Positions 29,372 to 38,141 of a stretch of DNA of 64,000 nt are shown piece by piece. The notes beneath the pieces were generated by a model, which was not told the origin of the DNA, made no database searches, and saw only the letters and a list, made by a program, of their open reading frames with translations. Source of the DNA: Lachancea thermotolerans CBS 6340. Its lineage: Eukaryota > Ascomycota > Saccharomycetes > Saccharomycetales > Saccharomycetaceae. Both the position numbers and the translations under genes were made by a program. The stretch is from contig NC_013082.1 in the NCBI RefSeq assembly GCF_000142805.1, positions 682,001-746,000 on the forward strand, in the 5' to 3' direction. Each line of letters starts with the position of its first letter. The stretch's first letter is position 1.

Positions 29372-31132
29372 ATGCCTTCCACACAAAGCAGGAGCGGCGC
29401 CAACAGGCCCGGGCTCCTGAGCAGAGGCCTGAAGATGCTCGAAATCCCCGTCAAGGACCGGCAGACTCTGACGGTGCTGCGAAACCCAGACATCCTGCCC
29501 ATCCCCGCCGAGGACTGCACGTGGTCGTTCTTCTCGTACTTGGCGTACTGGGGTGTGATCTCGTTCTCCGTGGGCACGTGGGTCAGCGCCAACGCCGCGC
29601 TGGACGTTGGGCTGTCGTACGCGGAGACCATCGGGACGTTCATCGTCGGCGACGCGGTGACAATCGTGTTCACGCTGGCCAACTCGTACCACGGGCTGGA
29701 CTGGCGCGTCGGGTACACGCTGTCGCAGCGGTTCGTGTTCGGGATCTACGGGTCCGGGCTTGGAATCCTGGTGCGTATCCTGATGAGTATCGTGAACTAC
29801 GGGTCCAACGCGTGGCTGGGCGGGCTGTGCGTCAACATGATCCTGGACTCGTTCTCGCACCACTACGTGCACCTGCCCAACACGCTGACGCACAAGGTGG
29901 CGATGTCGACCAAGGAGCTGATCGGGTTCGTGCTGTTCCACGTGATCACGGCGTTCTTCTACCTGATGAAGCCCAAGAGCATGAACTACTTTCTGATCTG
30001 GTCGTGCGTGGCGACGTGCTTCGGGATGATGGGCATGGTCATCTACCTGACCAAGATCAACGGCGGCGTGGGCAGCGCGTTCCGCGAGTCCGAGACCACG
30101 ATCCACGGCTCGGACCGCGCGTGGATGTGGGTGTACATGGTGTCGTACTGGTTCGGGTCCGTGTCGCCCGGGTCCACGAACCAGAGCGACTACTCGCGGT
30201 TCGCGTCCAACAAGACCGGGCTGTACCTGGGTGTGATCGTGGCGCTGCTGGTGCCAACCACGGTGGTGCCGGTGTTCGGCGTGATCGGCGCGTCCACGAC
30301 CTCGCAGCTGTACGGCGACGCGATCTGGACGCCCATGGACATCTTCAACTACTGGCTCAAGGAAAACTACTCTGCGGGCGCGCGCGCCGCGTCCTTCTTC
30401 TGCGGCGTGGCCTTCACCGCGTCCCAGATATCCTACACCATCTCCAACTGCGGCTTCGCCTCGGGCATGGACCTGAGCGGTGTGCTGCCCCAGTATATCA
30501 ACATCTTCCGCGGCGCCATCTTCACGGCCCTCGTGTCCGTCGCCGTGCAGCCCTGGAACTTCTACAACAAGGACTCCAACACCTTCCTGTCCGTGATGAG
30601 CTCTTTCGGCGTCGTCATGACGCCTATCATCTCCGTCATGATCGCCGACAACTTCCTGGTGCGCAAGCGCAAGTACTCCGTGTCCCAGGCCTTCGTGCTG
30701 AAGGGCGAGTACTACTACACGCTGGGCACCAACTGGCGCGCCATGGCCGCCTTCGTGTGCGGCATGGCCCCCGGCCTGCCCGGTATCGCTGCGGAGGCCA
30801 ACGCCAACATCATGGCCAAAATGGACAGGGGCATCGTCAACTTCTTCTACGCGGACTCCTTCACCTCCTTCGCCATCTCCTTTTTCATGTACTGGATCCT
30901 GTGCCTGATCTTCCCCGTCAAGATTGGCATCGAGCAGGACGACAAGGACTACTTCGGCGCGTTCACGGACGAGGAGGCCAGAGAGAGAGGCGTGGTTCCT
31001 TTCAGCGAACTGACGCCTGAGGAAATCGAGGAGCACAACTTCAGCCTCGGCGCCCTTGACACACCACACAGCAGTTCCGCTTCCAGCACGGGAGTGGACG
31101 CCCACTATGAGGGGGGCGAGAAAACCAAATGA
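29372..31132 (+). CDS. THI7: THI7-type NCS1-family transporter (thiamine)
   Basis: A 586-residue plasma-membrane permease of the nucleobase-cation-symport-1 family, with about twelve membrane segments. S. cerevisiae relatives are Thi7 (thiamine), Thi72 and Nrt1 (nicotinamide riboside). The position matches YLR237W, which supports thiamine uptake, but substrate within this group cannot be read from sequence. Signature stretches include the N-terminal DCTWSFFSYLAYWGVISFS and SPGSTNQSDYSRFA. Base composition is extreme for the window: hand counting 29821-29880 gives 36 of 60 G+C, against 23 of 60 at 37501-37560. Codons end mostly in C or G, suggesting high expression or local GC bias. Because stops are rare in such DNA, long false open frames overlap it on both strands. 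Confidence 0.94.
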   Translation: MPSTQSRSGANRPGLLSRGLKMLEIPVKDRQTLTVLRNPDILPIPAEDCTWSFFSYLAYWGVISFSVGTWVSANAALDVGLSYAETIGTFIVGDAVTIVFTLANSYHGLDWRVGYTLSQRFVFGIYGSGLGILVRILMSIVNYGSNAWLGGLCVNMILDSFSHHYVHLPNTLTHKVAMSTKELIGFVLFHVITAFFYLMKPKSMNYFLIWSCVATCFGMMGMVIYLTKINGGVGSAFRESETTIHGSDRAWMWVYMVSYWFGSVSPGSTNQSDYSRFASNKTGLYLGVIVALLVPTTVVPVFGVIGASTTSQLYGDAIWTPMDIFNYWLKENYSAGARAASFFCGVAFTASQISYTISNCGFASGMDLSGVLPQYINIFRGAIFTALVSVAVQPWNFYNKDSNTFLSVMSSFGVVMTPIISVMIADNFLVRKRKYSVSQAFVLKGEYYYTLGTNWRAMAAFVCGMAPGLPGIAAEANANIMAKMDRGIVNFFYADSFTSFAISFFMYWILCLIFPVKIGIEQDDKDYFGAFTDEEARERGVVPFSELTPEEIEEHNFSLGALDTPHSSSASSTGVDAHYEGGEKTK

Positions 31133-31579
31133 AATGAAGGGCGCGGCATCAACAACACCGTCTTGACAGTACTGAACATAAAATCACAGACCTAGGCGAG
31201 GAGTTAGATTTATAGAAAACCCAAATTAATACACTTTATAATTAAAACGTGCTTGAACTTTAACAAACCTTGCAGCGCAGACGGTCCGAAAGCACCTTGG
31301 GCTCCTCTTTGTAGTGGGAAAAATCGTGGGGCCCATGGCACTATTTTTTATTTGTATTACTCTATATCGCGCGCCGCGCGCTAAATAGGACATATACTCA
31401 TCATGTTTGCAGGCCGCGCAGCGCCGACACCCGTGCCTCGCCAACTAAGGATGTCCGCGCTGCGAGAGCCTAATTACTTTTAGGACTGTGGTTATCGCAA
31501 CGCTCTGCACTGCGCTGTGACCGCCAGTATTTCGCTCCCAAGCTGCTCAGGCTAACCCGCTTTTCGAACTTGCGGGCAA
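31133..31579. other. THI7-COQ4 convergent 3' spacer
   Basis: About 450 bp between two convergent stop codons, wider than other convergent gaps here. A GC-alternating stretch (GCGCGCCGCGCGC) at about 31369-31381 could form a hairpin. I see no RNA gene or conserved frame. Confidence 0.5.
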
Positions 31580-32563
31580 CTACTCGTGGCGCTCGTACTT
31601 CAGCTTAAACTGCTTGCGTTGCTGTGCACGCTCCCGGCGAATGGCTCTGAGATCAGGAGGCGGCGTAATCCGCAGTTTCTTGCGCAGTTCCTCAACGTCG
31701 TGCTCTAGCAGCTCCTCCCAGTACACGTTAATCAGTGGCTCGCAGCTGAGACCCGTCCGAACAGCCCATGGTAAATACACATCATACAACCGCTTTTTCT
31801 GCACAGGTTTGAGGCGGAGGGGTGCCAGCAGAGCACCCAAAGCAGCCATTGGCACGCCAATGTTTGCGGCTTCCAAGGCCTTGACCGCTATCTCGCCCTC
31901 AATAATAATGGGAAGGTCGTTAACAGCATGGTAGAAGTCGTGACATTGGCGGTACCTCTTGAAAATGTAGGCATGTGTGGGGTCATCGATGTACTTGACA
32001 GGTGCTCTCGTATCGGGCGAAACGCCTTCTTTAATCAGCCACTTATAATAGCTATGGCCCAAAGTGTTAGGTGCCATCTTCTTCAACCGGTCCATATCTA
32101 AGCTCTCCGATGTGATATCTGGTTGTTCTCGAAGAATCCTCCGCCCGGTTTTGTCAGAGAGCATAGTATTCTTCAAGCGTTCAAGAAAGGGCGTAAATGC
32201 GGAAGCCTCACCCAGCTGAACAATGTTCTCACCATCCTCGGGGTGAAAGTATGACTTTAGACCTGACGTGATAAAGAGCAAGACGCGCTCATGGGGGTAC
32301 AGCGGGACATGTCCCTCGTAACAAGGTTTCATTGGGCGTGAATTGGCTATTGATCTTAGCCTCTGCTCCTTCAATTCTTCTGCTTTTGCCTTGTAGTCTT
32401 CATTTTTGTTGTGGAGCTCCCCATTATCCATAGCATCCGCTAGGCGAGCATCACGTCCAAAAACGAAATTGCCCACAGTTAATGCCGCAGCAACTACGAA
32501 GTGCCGCCTGTGCAGCAGTTGATTGCGGGTCTCAATGGAATGCTTGAAGCTGGTTCTAATCAT
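31580..32563 (-). CDS. COQ4: COQ4, coenzyme Q biosynthesis protein
   Basis: A mitochondrial matrix protein peripheral to the inner membrane, needed for the CoQ synthome. Recent work in the family assigns it C1 decarboxylation and hydroxylation of the ring. The 327 residues start with a basic amphipathic presequence (MIRTSFKHSIETRNQLLHRR) and contain the metal-binding pattern HDFYH (208-212) with Glu224 following at the usual spacing. S. cerevisiae Coq4 is about 335 residues. The gene matches YDR204W. It shares a divergent promoter of only 85 bp with RAV2. Confidence 0.96.
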   Translation of the reverse strand: MIRTSFKHSIETRNQLLHRRHFVVAAALTVGNFVFGRDARLADAMDNGELHNKNEDYKAKAEELKEQRLRSIANSRPMKPCYEGHVPLYPHERVLLFITSGLKSYFHPEDGENIVQLGEASAFTPFLERLKNTMLSDKTGRRILREQPDITSESLDMDRLKKMAPNTLGHSYYKWLIKEGVSPDTRAPVKYIDDPTHAYIFKRYRQCHDFYHAVNDLPIIIEGEIAVKALEAANIGVPMAALGALLAPLRLKPVQKKRLYDVYLPWAVRTGLSCEPLINVYWEELLEHDVEELRKKLRITPPPDLRAIRRERAQQRKQFKLKYERHE

Positions 32564-32648
32564 TCTTGCCCCCTCTAGTCTTTTTGATGAATATTGAGGT
32601 AAATGAAAACCACGTTAATAGATCTAAACGAATTGAAGGAGAGCGAGA

Positions 32649-33665
32649 ATGACAGCGGAACTATACCCAGGGGACTATTTCGGTGGCAAGCCCGATAATG
32701 ATAGTGTGCTTTCTGAGCGCAGCTGGCTCATAAATGAAATCATCAAGCCAGAGTTACCCAACATTATCGATAACGTTGACAAGTGCTTAGAACTTTTGAC
32801 AAGTGATGAAAGCTTTAGAATGCCCATAAGCAACGGAGTTCCCGCCGAGCCGAACGCAGCGTACGTCAGGGGCGTTCTGACCCGAAAGGGCGCCCTCATA
32901 ACAGACTTCCAAGTGATGATAAGGTTCAAGCAATTCAATCGCGGGAAGCATTGTCTATTCAAAATGGACAGTGAATTACCTTTCCCAATAGAGCAGATTA
33001 ACACGATTACACAAAACTTAAAAACAGTTTCGGAGCTGCTGGACTCCTTGCAGCTCTGCGGCGATGTCGAAATTTTCACAGCAGATCTGTCGCACGTAAT
33101 GGAGCTTCTTTCAAAATCGACTAATTTGCTCCAATACCCACCCAAATACCTGTTGTTCCCCTTCAATGGGAACATGGTGCTCAAACACATGTTCAAATCT
33201 TCGGAAACCCCCTTTGAGAGCAGCCATCACGTCTTGAACATGGACCTGGTTATCTTGAACACCGAAGTGTGCATGGATTTTCGCAACTTACAAAAGATCA
33301 CAACCAAGCCCTGGAGCGACTACGATGCAGAGTCTGACAAAACGTTCACGGACAAAATCAGGGACGAGCTGAAGCTCCACAGGGGGAAGCGGCTTTCAGA
33401 GGTGCTGCAGGACCAGGGCCTCCACATAGAAGAGCCATCGCTTCTGCGAAACATGCTCCCCTTGAAAAACACACATAATGCCACCACCCTTCCCGAGGCA
33501 CAAGAAATCTTGGCAAGGTGTGTGACATTTGAAGCGGGTCTCGTGTCAGAGTGTGAAAAAGTGTCTGTCTCAACGAGCGATCCTAGCCTAATTAGCATCA
33601 CATCAAAACTGAATGGCCTCGAAACTTGCGTCAGTAACTATTATTCAAACATCACGCAGATATAG
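32649..33665 (+). CDS. RAV2: RAV2, RAVE complex subunit for V-ATPase assembly
   Basis: A 338-residue protein with Rav1 and Skp1 in the RAVE complex, which reassembles the V1 and V0 sectors of the vacuolar ATPase after glucose return. No catalytic motif is expected or seen. The central stretch (about 74-175: AYVRGVLTRKGALITDFQVMIRF and PKYLLFPFNGN) is the conserved Rav2/Rogdi region. Length is near the S. cerevisiae protein (about 351). Assignment rests on that similarity and on position (YDR202C). Its stop codon is separated from the SPC19 stop codon by one base. Confidence 0.93.
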   Translation: MTAELYPGDYFGGKPDNDSVLSERSWLINEIIKPELPNIIDNVDKCLELLTSDESFRMPISNGVPAEPNAAYVRGVLTRKGALITDFQVMIRFKQFNRGKHCLFKMDSELPFPIEQINTITQNLKTVSELLDSLQLCGDVEIFTADLSHVMELLSKSTNLLQYPPKYLLFPFNGNMVLKHMFKSSETPFESSHHVLNMDLVILNTEVCMDFRNLQKITTKPWSDYDAESDKTFTDKIRDELKLHRGKRLSEVLQDQGLHIEEPSLLRNMLPLKNTHNATTLPEAQEILARCVTFEAGLVSECEKVSVSTSDPSLISITSKLNGLETCVSNYYSNITQI

Positions 33666-33666
33666 T

Positions 33667-34140
33667 CTATCCTTGCTCACCGCTCTGTATCTCCTGTATA
33701 CTGCTGATAAGTTGTGCTTTCTGTGCCTTTAGCTTTTTCAACTGGTCTAGTTCTTCGGTAGTGGACGAGGTCATGATCACCAAATCTGAGCTGACGTCGG
33801 GATCCGACATTTCCTCGCCGCTGAATTGGTTATTGAGTCGCAGCGAGTTGAGCTCAAGCGTTTGCTGCAGAGTGTCTCGTTCACGCTCCAGTTTAACAAG
33901 ACTTTTGGATAACTTCCCACTCAAGCTCTTCACCAGCGGTTCCACCTCCTCAATCAGGTCGAGCTTGGCTCTCTGGATGTCGTACTCTGGTATGAGCTCA
34001 AAAACGCGGCGTGGTTGGAGTAAACTCATTGTAAGCTGATTGCTGAGGTTTGACTGATTTTCCAGCTTCGATACGGTCCCACTCAGCAGCTCCACCGCCG
34101 ATTCCAGCGCATCGCAACATTGGCTGAGACTTTCAGTCAT
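33667..34140 (-). CDS. SPC19: SPC19, DASH/Dam1 kinetochore complex subunit
   Basis: A 157-residue coiled-coil protein of the ten-subunit Dam1 ring that couples kinetochores to microtubule ends. It starts MTESLSQCCDALESAVELLSG and has the conserved middle RRVFELIPEYDIQRAKLDLIEEVEPLV (family block), then heptad-rich helices to the end. The frame continues 28 codons upstream but only from a TTG; the ATG used gives the family's normal start and length (S. cerevisiae about 165). It matches YDR201W. Confidence 0.95.
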   Translation of the reverse strand: MTESLSQCCDALESAVELLSGTVSKLENQSNLSNQLTMSLLQPRRVFELIPEYDIQRAKLDLIEEVEPLVKSLSGKLSKSLVKLERERDTLQQTLELNSLRLNNQFSGEEMSDPDVSSDLVIMTSSTTEELDQLKKLKAQKAQLISSIQEIQSGEQG

Positions 34141-34336
34141 TTGTAGACCATATATACCACTTTCTGCACTATTCTTTTCAAACAGCAACTGCTTTGTAAA
34201 TTCTTGTTTTGTTTTGATGGCCAATTTGGTGATCGACTAAGGTCTCATTTCATCAATTGTGTGTGTTTTATTTTTGACAAAATCCGCGACATCTATCGAA
34301 TCAAACGAATGAAAGGGACTGTCATCATTCAGGAAG

Positions 34337-35635
34337 ATGAGTGGGGATACAAAACCAGTAGTTACACGTCGTACAAGGTCCAATTCCAGTAGTGATGGTT
34401 CTGCATCACCTATGACACAAGAGTTTATGGCCCCGAGCACAGCGCCGAGAAACCGGTACACACATATCATCATACTAAAATCGCTAAACAACACATTCGA
34501 GACAAAGTTCCTGGTAGTGCCCTTTAAACCTGATGGACTGAAACTTGGCAGGCCGATAGCAAACTCAGGGGCCCAGCCGGGTGGGAAGCAGGACTTGCAA
34601 TCACAGGTGAGGCCCGATAATGGCCATTTCGACTCAAGAGTCCTTTCAAGGAACCACGCTTCACTCAGCTGTGAACCGTTTTCTGGCAAAATATATATAC
34701 GGGATTTGAAGTCTTCTAACGGAACCTTCGTCAACGGAAACCGAATTACGCAGAGCGACACAGAGCTCAAGGTTGGGGATATTATTGACCTTGGAACAGA
34801 CATCGACGCCAAGTTTGAACACCGCAAGATTAGCGCTCTGGTGGAAGACATCTCGGTAATTCCCTTAATTAACGAGGATGAGCCGTTTACAAATGGCGCC
34901 GGGAAGCATTCTCGTGACGATTTAACTGGCGGTCTTGCCACGCCCAATGCGCAGCGGGCAGCATTCGAAGCAGCAATGTTTGGCGACGTCAACAACTTAG
35001 ATCTGGAGGAATCTCTGCTTGGCTCAGAAACCGAGATTCTCAGCGGCATTTTCATCAACAATTCCATAGGGACCAGCCCAAACCTTATAAATGTTATCAA
35101 AACCCTGGTTACAGAAATTTCCTTAGAAAAGCATGAGTTTGAGAAGATGAAATCAATAGAGAGATTCTTGATTCATTTCACAACAAACCTAGAGCACATC
35201 AACAAGCTGCGAGTCGAAAATAACGATTTACAGTTGGTACAGCTTCAGAATTCTTTAAAACAAAAGCTTAATGAAAAGCATGACGTCGCGATGCAAACAC
35301 ATGTTGACCGTTTGAAGAAGGTTGAAGAAGAGAACGACAGTCTTCGAAGTGACCTTGAAAAACAATCAAAGGTTGAAGCCAAAGAACTCAAAAGCCTGAA
35401 AAGGGAAATCGAAGATCTCAACACAAGGCTAGAGGTAGAAAAATTCAAGAACACACAGCTAAAAAAGAGTGCTGACGAGAATAGCATCTACTCGAAGCGT
35501 CTCAGAGATTCGGGCTTGAATAAGGCACAAGACTCTCCCAGCAAAAAATCAGCTGGAAGAAAGTCAACAATTCTACTTAGTGCATTCACGGTCGGGATTG
35601 CCGCCGCAGCTTTCCAATACGCCTCAAAGCGATAG
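34337..35635 (+). CDS. VPS64: VPS64/FAR10-family FHA-domain protein (pre-duplication single copy)
   Basis: A tail-anchored scaffold of the Far3-7-8-9-10-11 complex (yeast STRIPAK), linked to pheromone arrest, TORC2 antagonism and vacuolar sorting. The 432 residues hold an FHA domain (about 45-155) with the phosphothreonine-binding residues SRNH (104-107) and SSNGT (126-130). A long coiled coil (about 250-385) follows, then a C-terminal membrane anchor (about 411-428, STILLSAFTVGIAAAAFQYA) ending in SKR. In S. cerevisiae this gene is a retained duplicate pair, VPS64 (YDR200C) and FAR10 (YLR238W). Here a single gene sits at the joint position. It is shorter than Vps64 and closer to Far10 in size. 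Confidence 0.93.
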   Translation: MSGDTKPVVTRRTRSNSSSDGSASPMTQEFMAPSTAPRNRYTHIIILKSLNNTFETKFLVVPFKPDGLKLGRPIANSGAQPGGKQDLQSQVRPDNGHFDSRVLSRNHASLSCEPFSGKIYIRDLKSSNGTFVNGNRITQSDTELKVGDIIDLGTDIDAKFEHRKISALVEDISVIPLINEDEPFTNGAGKHSRDDLTGGLATPNAQRAAFEAAMFGDVNNLDLEESLLGSETEILSGIFINNSIGTSPNLINVIKTLVTEISLEKHEFEKMKSIERFLIHFTTNLEHINKLRVENNDLQLVQLQNSLKQKLNEKHDVAMQTHVDRLKKVEEENDSLRSDLEKQSKVEAKELKSLKREIEDLNTRLEVEKFKNTQLKKSADENSIYSKRLRDSGLNKAQDSPSKKSAGRKSTILLSAFTVGIAAAAFQYASKR

Positions 35636-35659
35636 CCTGCTAAATATTAGAGGACTATA

Positions 35660-36631
35660 CTAGTCTATATCTATGTCATCTAATTGTATTCTCTCCACGG
35701 TAGTAATCCCAAGCTTTTTTGCCAACTTATTCACAAACGTTACTGCAATGTCGTGAGTGGAGCATGTGGTATCGGGGATCTGCTCAAGTACGGAGGTTGC
35801 TCTTGTTTCAGGAAGGCCGCACATTGTGAAGCTATTCATATAAGAAAGATCTGGATTTACGTTGATTGATACTCCATGCGATGTAATCGATCTGCGCACA
35901 TGGACGCCGATGCTCGCAATCTTATTTTCTTCGTCTATCCAAACTCCTGTTTCCTCCGTCCTGATCGCCTGGAGATTAAGTGGCGTTTTATGTTTTCCTT
36001 GAGGCGCACTTTTTAGCGTGTCTATAGTGGAGCCCTCGATTGCTGACACCAGACACTTAGCAGGGAAACTGTGAAAAGATTTCAAGTCCATGACAATGTA
36101 CGCCACAACCTGACCCGGACCATGGAAAGTGACTTGCCCACCTCTTTCCGCCTGAACAAACTTCGGACTTTTATTTTTCACTTGATCCTTTGGTCTAAAG
36201 TTTTCGAAGTTCAGTATATCCTCATCTGACACCGCTTTCTTACTTCTCTTTCCACCAGTATACGTTGGCTCAAATTCGAATGTCAGGACAATTGGATTTG
36301 GTTTCATATCCATTATGGTGTCCAGTATCTTTTGTTCGTGCTCATTGATGGGAGCTCCATTGGTTTCAAGTTCCAACAGACCAAGTTTTCGCTTGATCTT
36401 CGATTCTAAGGCCTTCATATCAAGTTGAGCTCTGACGAACTTCTCTTGAATTTGAAGGCCTTTCTGAAACTCGAGGGGTTTGATAAATTCGAGGTGTCTT
36501 AACACCTTAGATGATTCCTCTACCGGATGCGTAAGGGTTTTGTTAGAGCATGTGCTTGAATGCTTGACGCGCCACCTTGAAATATAAGGCACATTGGCCC
36601 TAAGTATTGGTTTTCTGGCGTTTTTGATCAT
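35660..36631 (-). CDS. LIP2: LIP2, mitochondrial octanoyl (lipoyl) transferase
   Basis: Transfers octanoate from acyl carrier protein to the lipoyl domains of glycine cleavage H protein and 2-oxoacid dehydrogenases. The 323 residues begin with a basic mitochondrial presequence and contain the LipB motifs RGGQVTFHGPGQ (163-174), the conserved Lys237 in NKIASIGVHVRR, and the acyl-carrying Cys271 in SFTMCGLPE. S. cerevisiae Lip2 is about 328 residues. It matches YLR239C. It converges on VPS64/FAR10 with a 24-bp gap and shares a 99-bp divergent promoter with RKM2. Confidence 0.96.
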   Translation of the reverse strand: MIKNARKPILRANVPYISRWRVKHSSTCSNKTLTHPVEESSKVLRHLEFIKPLEFQKGLQIQEKFVRAQLDMKALESKIKRKLGLLELETNGAPINEHEQKILDTIMDMKPNPIVLTFEFEPTYTGGKRSKKAVSDEDILNFENFRPKDQVKNKSPKFVQAERGGQVTFHGPGQVVAYIVMDLKSFHSFPAKCLVSAIEGSTIDTLKSAPQGKHKTPLNLQAIRTEETGVWIDEENKIASIGVHVRRSITSHGVSINVNPDLSYMNSFTMCGLPETRATSVLEQIPDTTCSTHDIAVTFVNKLAKKLGITTVERIQLDDIDID

Positions 36632-36730
36632 TGAACGCCTATATTGGTTTCTGAGCCTTTCGGTGCTCTAATTAAACAACTTAATCACTGATATGTTATG
36701 TAATGAAGTTCACTTTTCGAACAAAGAAAA

Positions 36731-38125
36731 ATGGCGGCAACAAGTCAGTCGCTGCCTTGGGATGAAAGGCTGGATTACCTCCTTAAATGGTTGGAAGAGT
36801 CCGAGGGTTTTGCTGTTAACGAGCACGTACGTCTTCAAGATACCAAAAGATCCGGAAGAGGCCTCTACCTGAAATCTGGTGCACTGAAGAAAAGAGACTG
36901 CATAGTTTCTATACCGGGCGATAAACAACTGAACTTCTACACTGTTATTTACCATATTTCACTCTTCAATTGTGAGTTGGCTATAGACGGTGTCAGCTGT
37001 CCGAGCTCAGATCGAGCCAACAACAAAATTTACGAAGCAGACGATCCTAGAACGGAGGCTTATCGTCACTTGACAAACAACGTGGTACTTGGGTTGAGCT
37101 CTTTCCAACTATTGTCTTTGTTTATTTTATTTGAGTGGAAGATCCTTCCACAAGAGTCAAACTTCACATCCTTTTGGAAGCCATTCTTTGATGTTTTCCC
37201 ATCCTTTGAAGACCTAAGGTCGATTCCAGCTACGTGGGTTTGTGACCCTGAATCTGGGAATCTTGAGCTGATTGAAATGCTACCAGCTGCCTCCAAGAAA
37301 CATGCCGAGAGAATGGTTTCTCAGGTAAAGCATGATTGGGAGACGATATTTCCTTTTATACAAAAATGGTTGGAAAGTCGCGAGGGTGCTTCTCAGATAA
37401 ACAAACAAAAACTATTTTCTGAGTTTGTCCATGTGTACTTCGTCATCAATTCGAGATGCTTGTACATCGAGATACCATTAAAAACCGACGTTGCTGATAA
37501 TTTTACCATGGTACCCTTTGTGGACTTTTTAAACCACAACTCTGACGTTGATGCATATTGTAAGCCCCGCATCGAACGCTTAAAAAAGAGCCCTTGTGGA
37601 CTAGGAAATTTCAGCATTGTTGCGGGAGATCACGAATATGTTAATCTTGGAGAGGAGATTCTTTTGAACTATGGCGCACACTCTAACGATTTTCTCCTCA
37701 ATGAATACGGATTCGTTCTTGGCGAAAACATGTGGAATTATATTGATGTCTCATCGGAAGCTATGGAACTTATTTCGCAGGTACATGTTAAGGAATTCTT
37801 GATAGAAAATAATTATTGGGGAGATTACACAATATCTTCCAGTGAGGTCAGCTTTCGACTACTAGTAGCATTTGCAGCTGTGGTTTGTTCTGACTTGAGA
37901 AAAGTGGAGAAGTTCATGTTGGGTTATATTACTGAGTCATCATTCGGTTCAGCACTGAGCAGTATGTTGAGAGAATTCATCGCGTCCTTGACAAAAAATG
38001 TCGAGACCAAGGTTAGGAGCCTAAAAGCTACCAGTAAGCCAGACCCCCTGTGCTCTCAAAATGTGTTACATGTTTATGAAGGTTATTTACAAATCCTGCG
38101 ACAACACTTAGGAGACAATGCATAA
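36731..38125 (+). CDS. RKM2: RKM2, SET-domain ribosomal protein lysine methyltransferase
   Basis: S. cerevisiae Rkm2 trimethylates a lysine of ribosomal protein Rpl12. The 464 residues show a split SET domain: the N-terminal part SGRGLYLKSGALKKRD (about 40-57), then MVPFVDFLNHNS (about 260-272; the NH-S substrate-binding motif) and GEEILLNYGAHSNDFLLNEYGF (about 310-332; the SET pseudoknot tyrosine). A C-terminal Rubisco-methyltransferase-like substrate domain follows. It matches YDR198C in place and strand. It converges on CBS2 with a 16-bp gap. Confidence 0.92.
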   Translation: MAATSQSLPWDERLDYLLKWLEESEGFAVNEHVRLQDTKRSGRGLYLKSGALKKRDCIVSIPGDKQLNFYTVIYHISLFNCELAIDGVSCPSSDRANNKIYEADDPRTEAYRHLTNNVVLGLSSFQLLSLFILFEWKILPQESNFTSFWKPFFDVFPSFEDLRSIPATWVCDPESGNLELIEMLPAASKKHAERMVSQVKHDWETIFPFIQKWLESREGASQINKQKLFSEFVHVYFVINSRCLYIEIPLKTDVADNFTMVPFVDFLNHNSDVDAYCKPRIERLKKSPCGLGNFSIVAGDHEYVNLGEEILLNYGAHSNDFLLNEYGFVLGENMWNYIDVSSEAMELISQVHVKEFLIENNYWGDYTISSSEVSFRLLVAFAAVVCSDLRKVEKFMLGYITESSFGSALSSMLREFIASLTKNVETKVRSLKATSKPDPLCSQNVLHVYEGYLQILRQHLGDNA

Positions 38126-38141
38126 AGAGGCGCGCTTCTAT

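Noticed and set aside
29173-31105. Very long open frames (over 600 codons) on both strands overlapping THI7
   Set aside because: They are shadows of the GC-rich THI7 frame: their translations are Arg/His/Val/Pro/Asp-rich without hydrophobic cores or motifs, whereas the THI7 frame gives a clear 12-segment permease in the right position.
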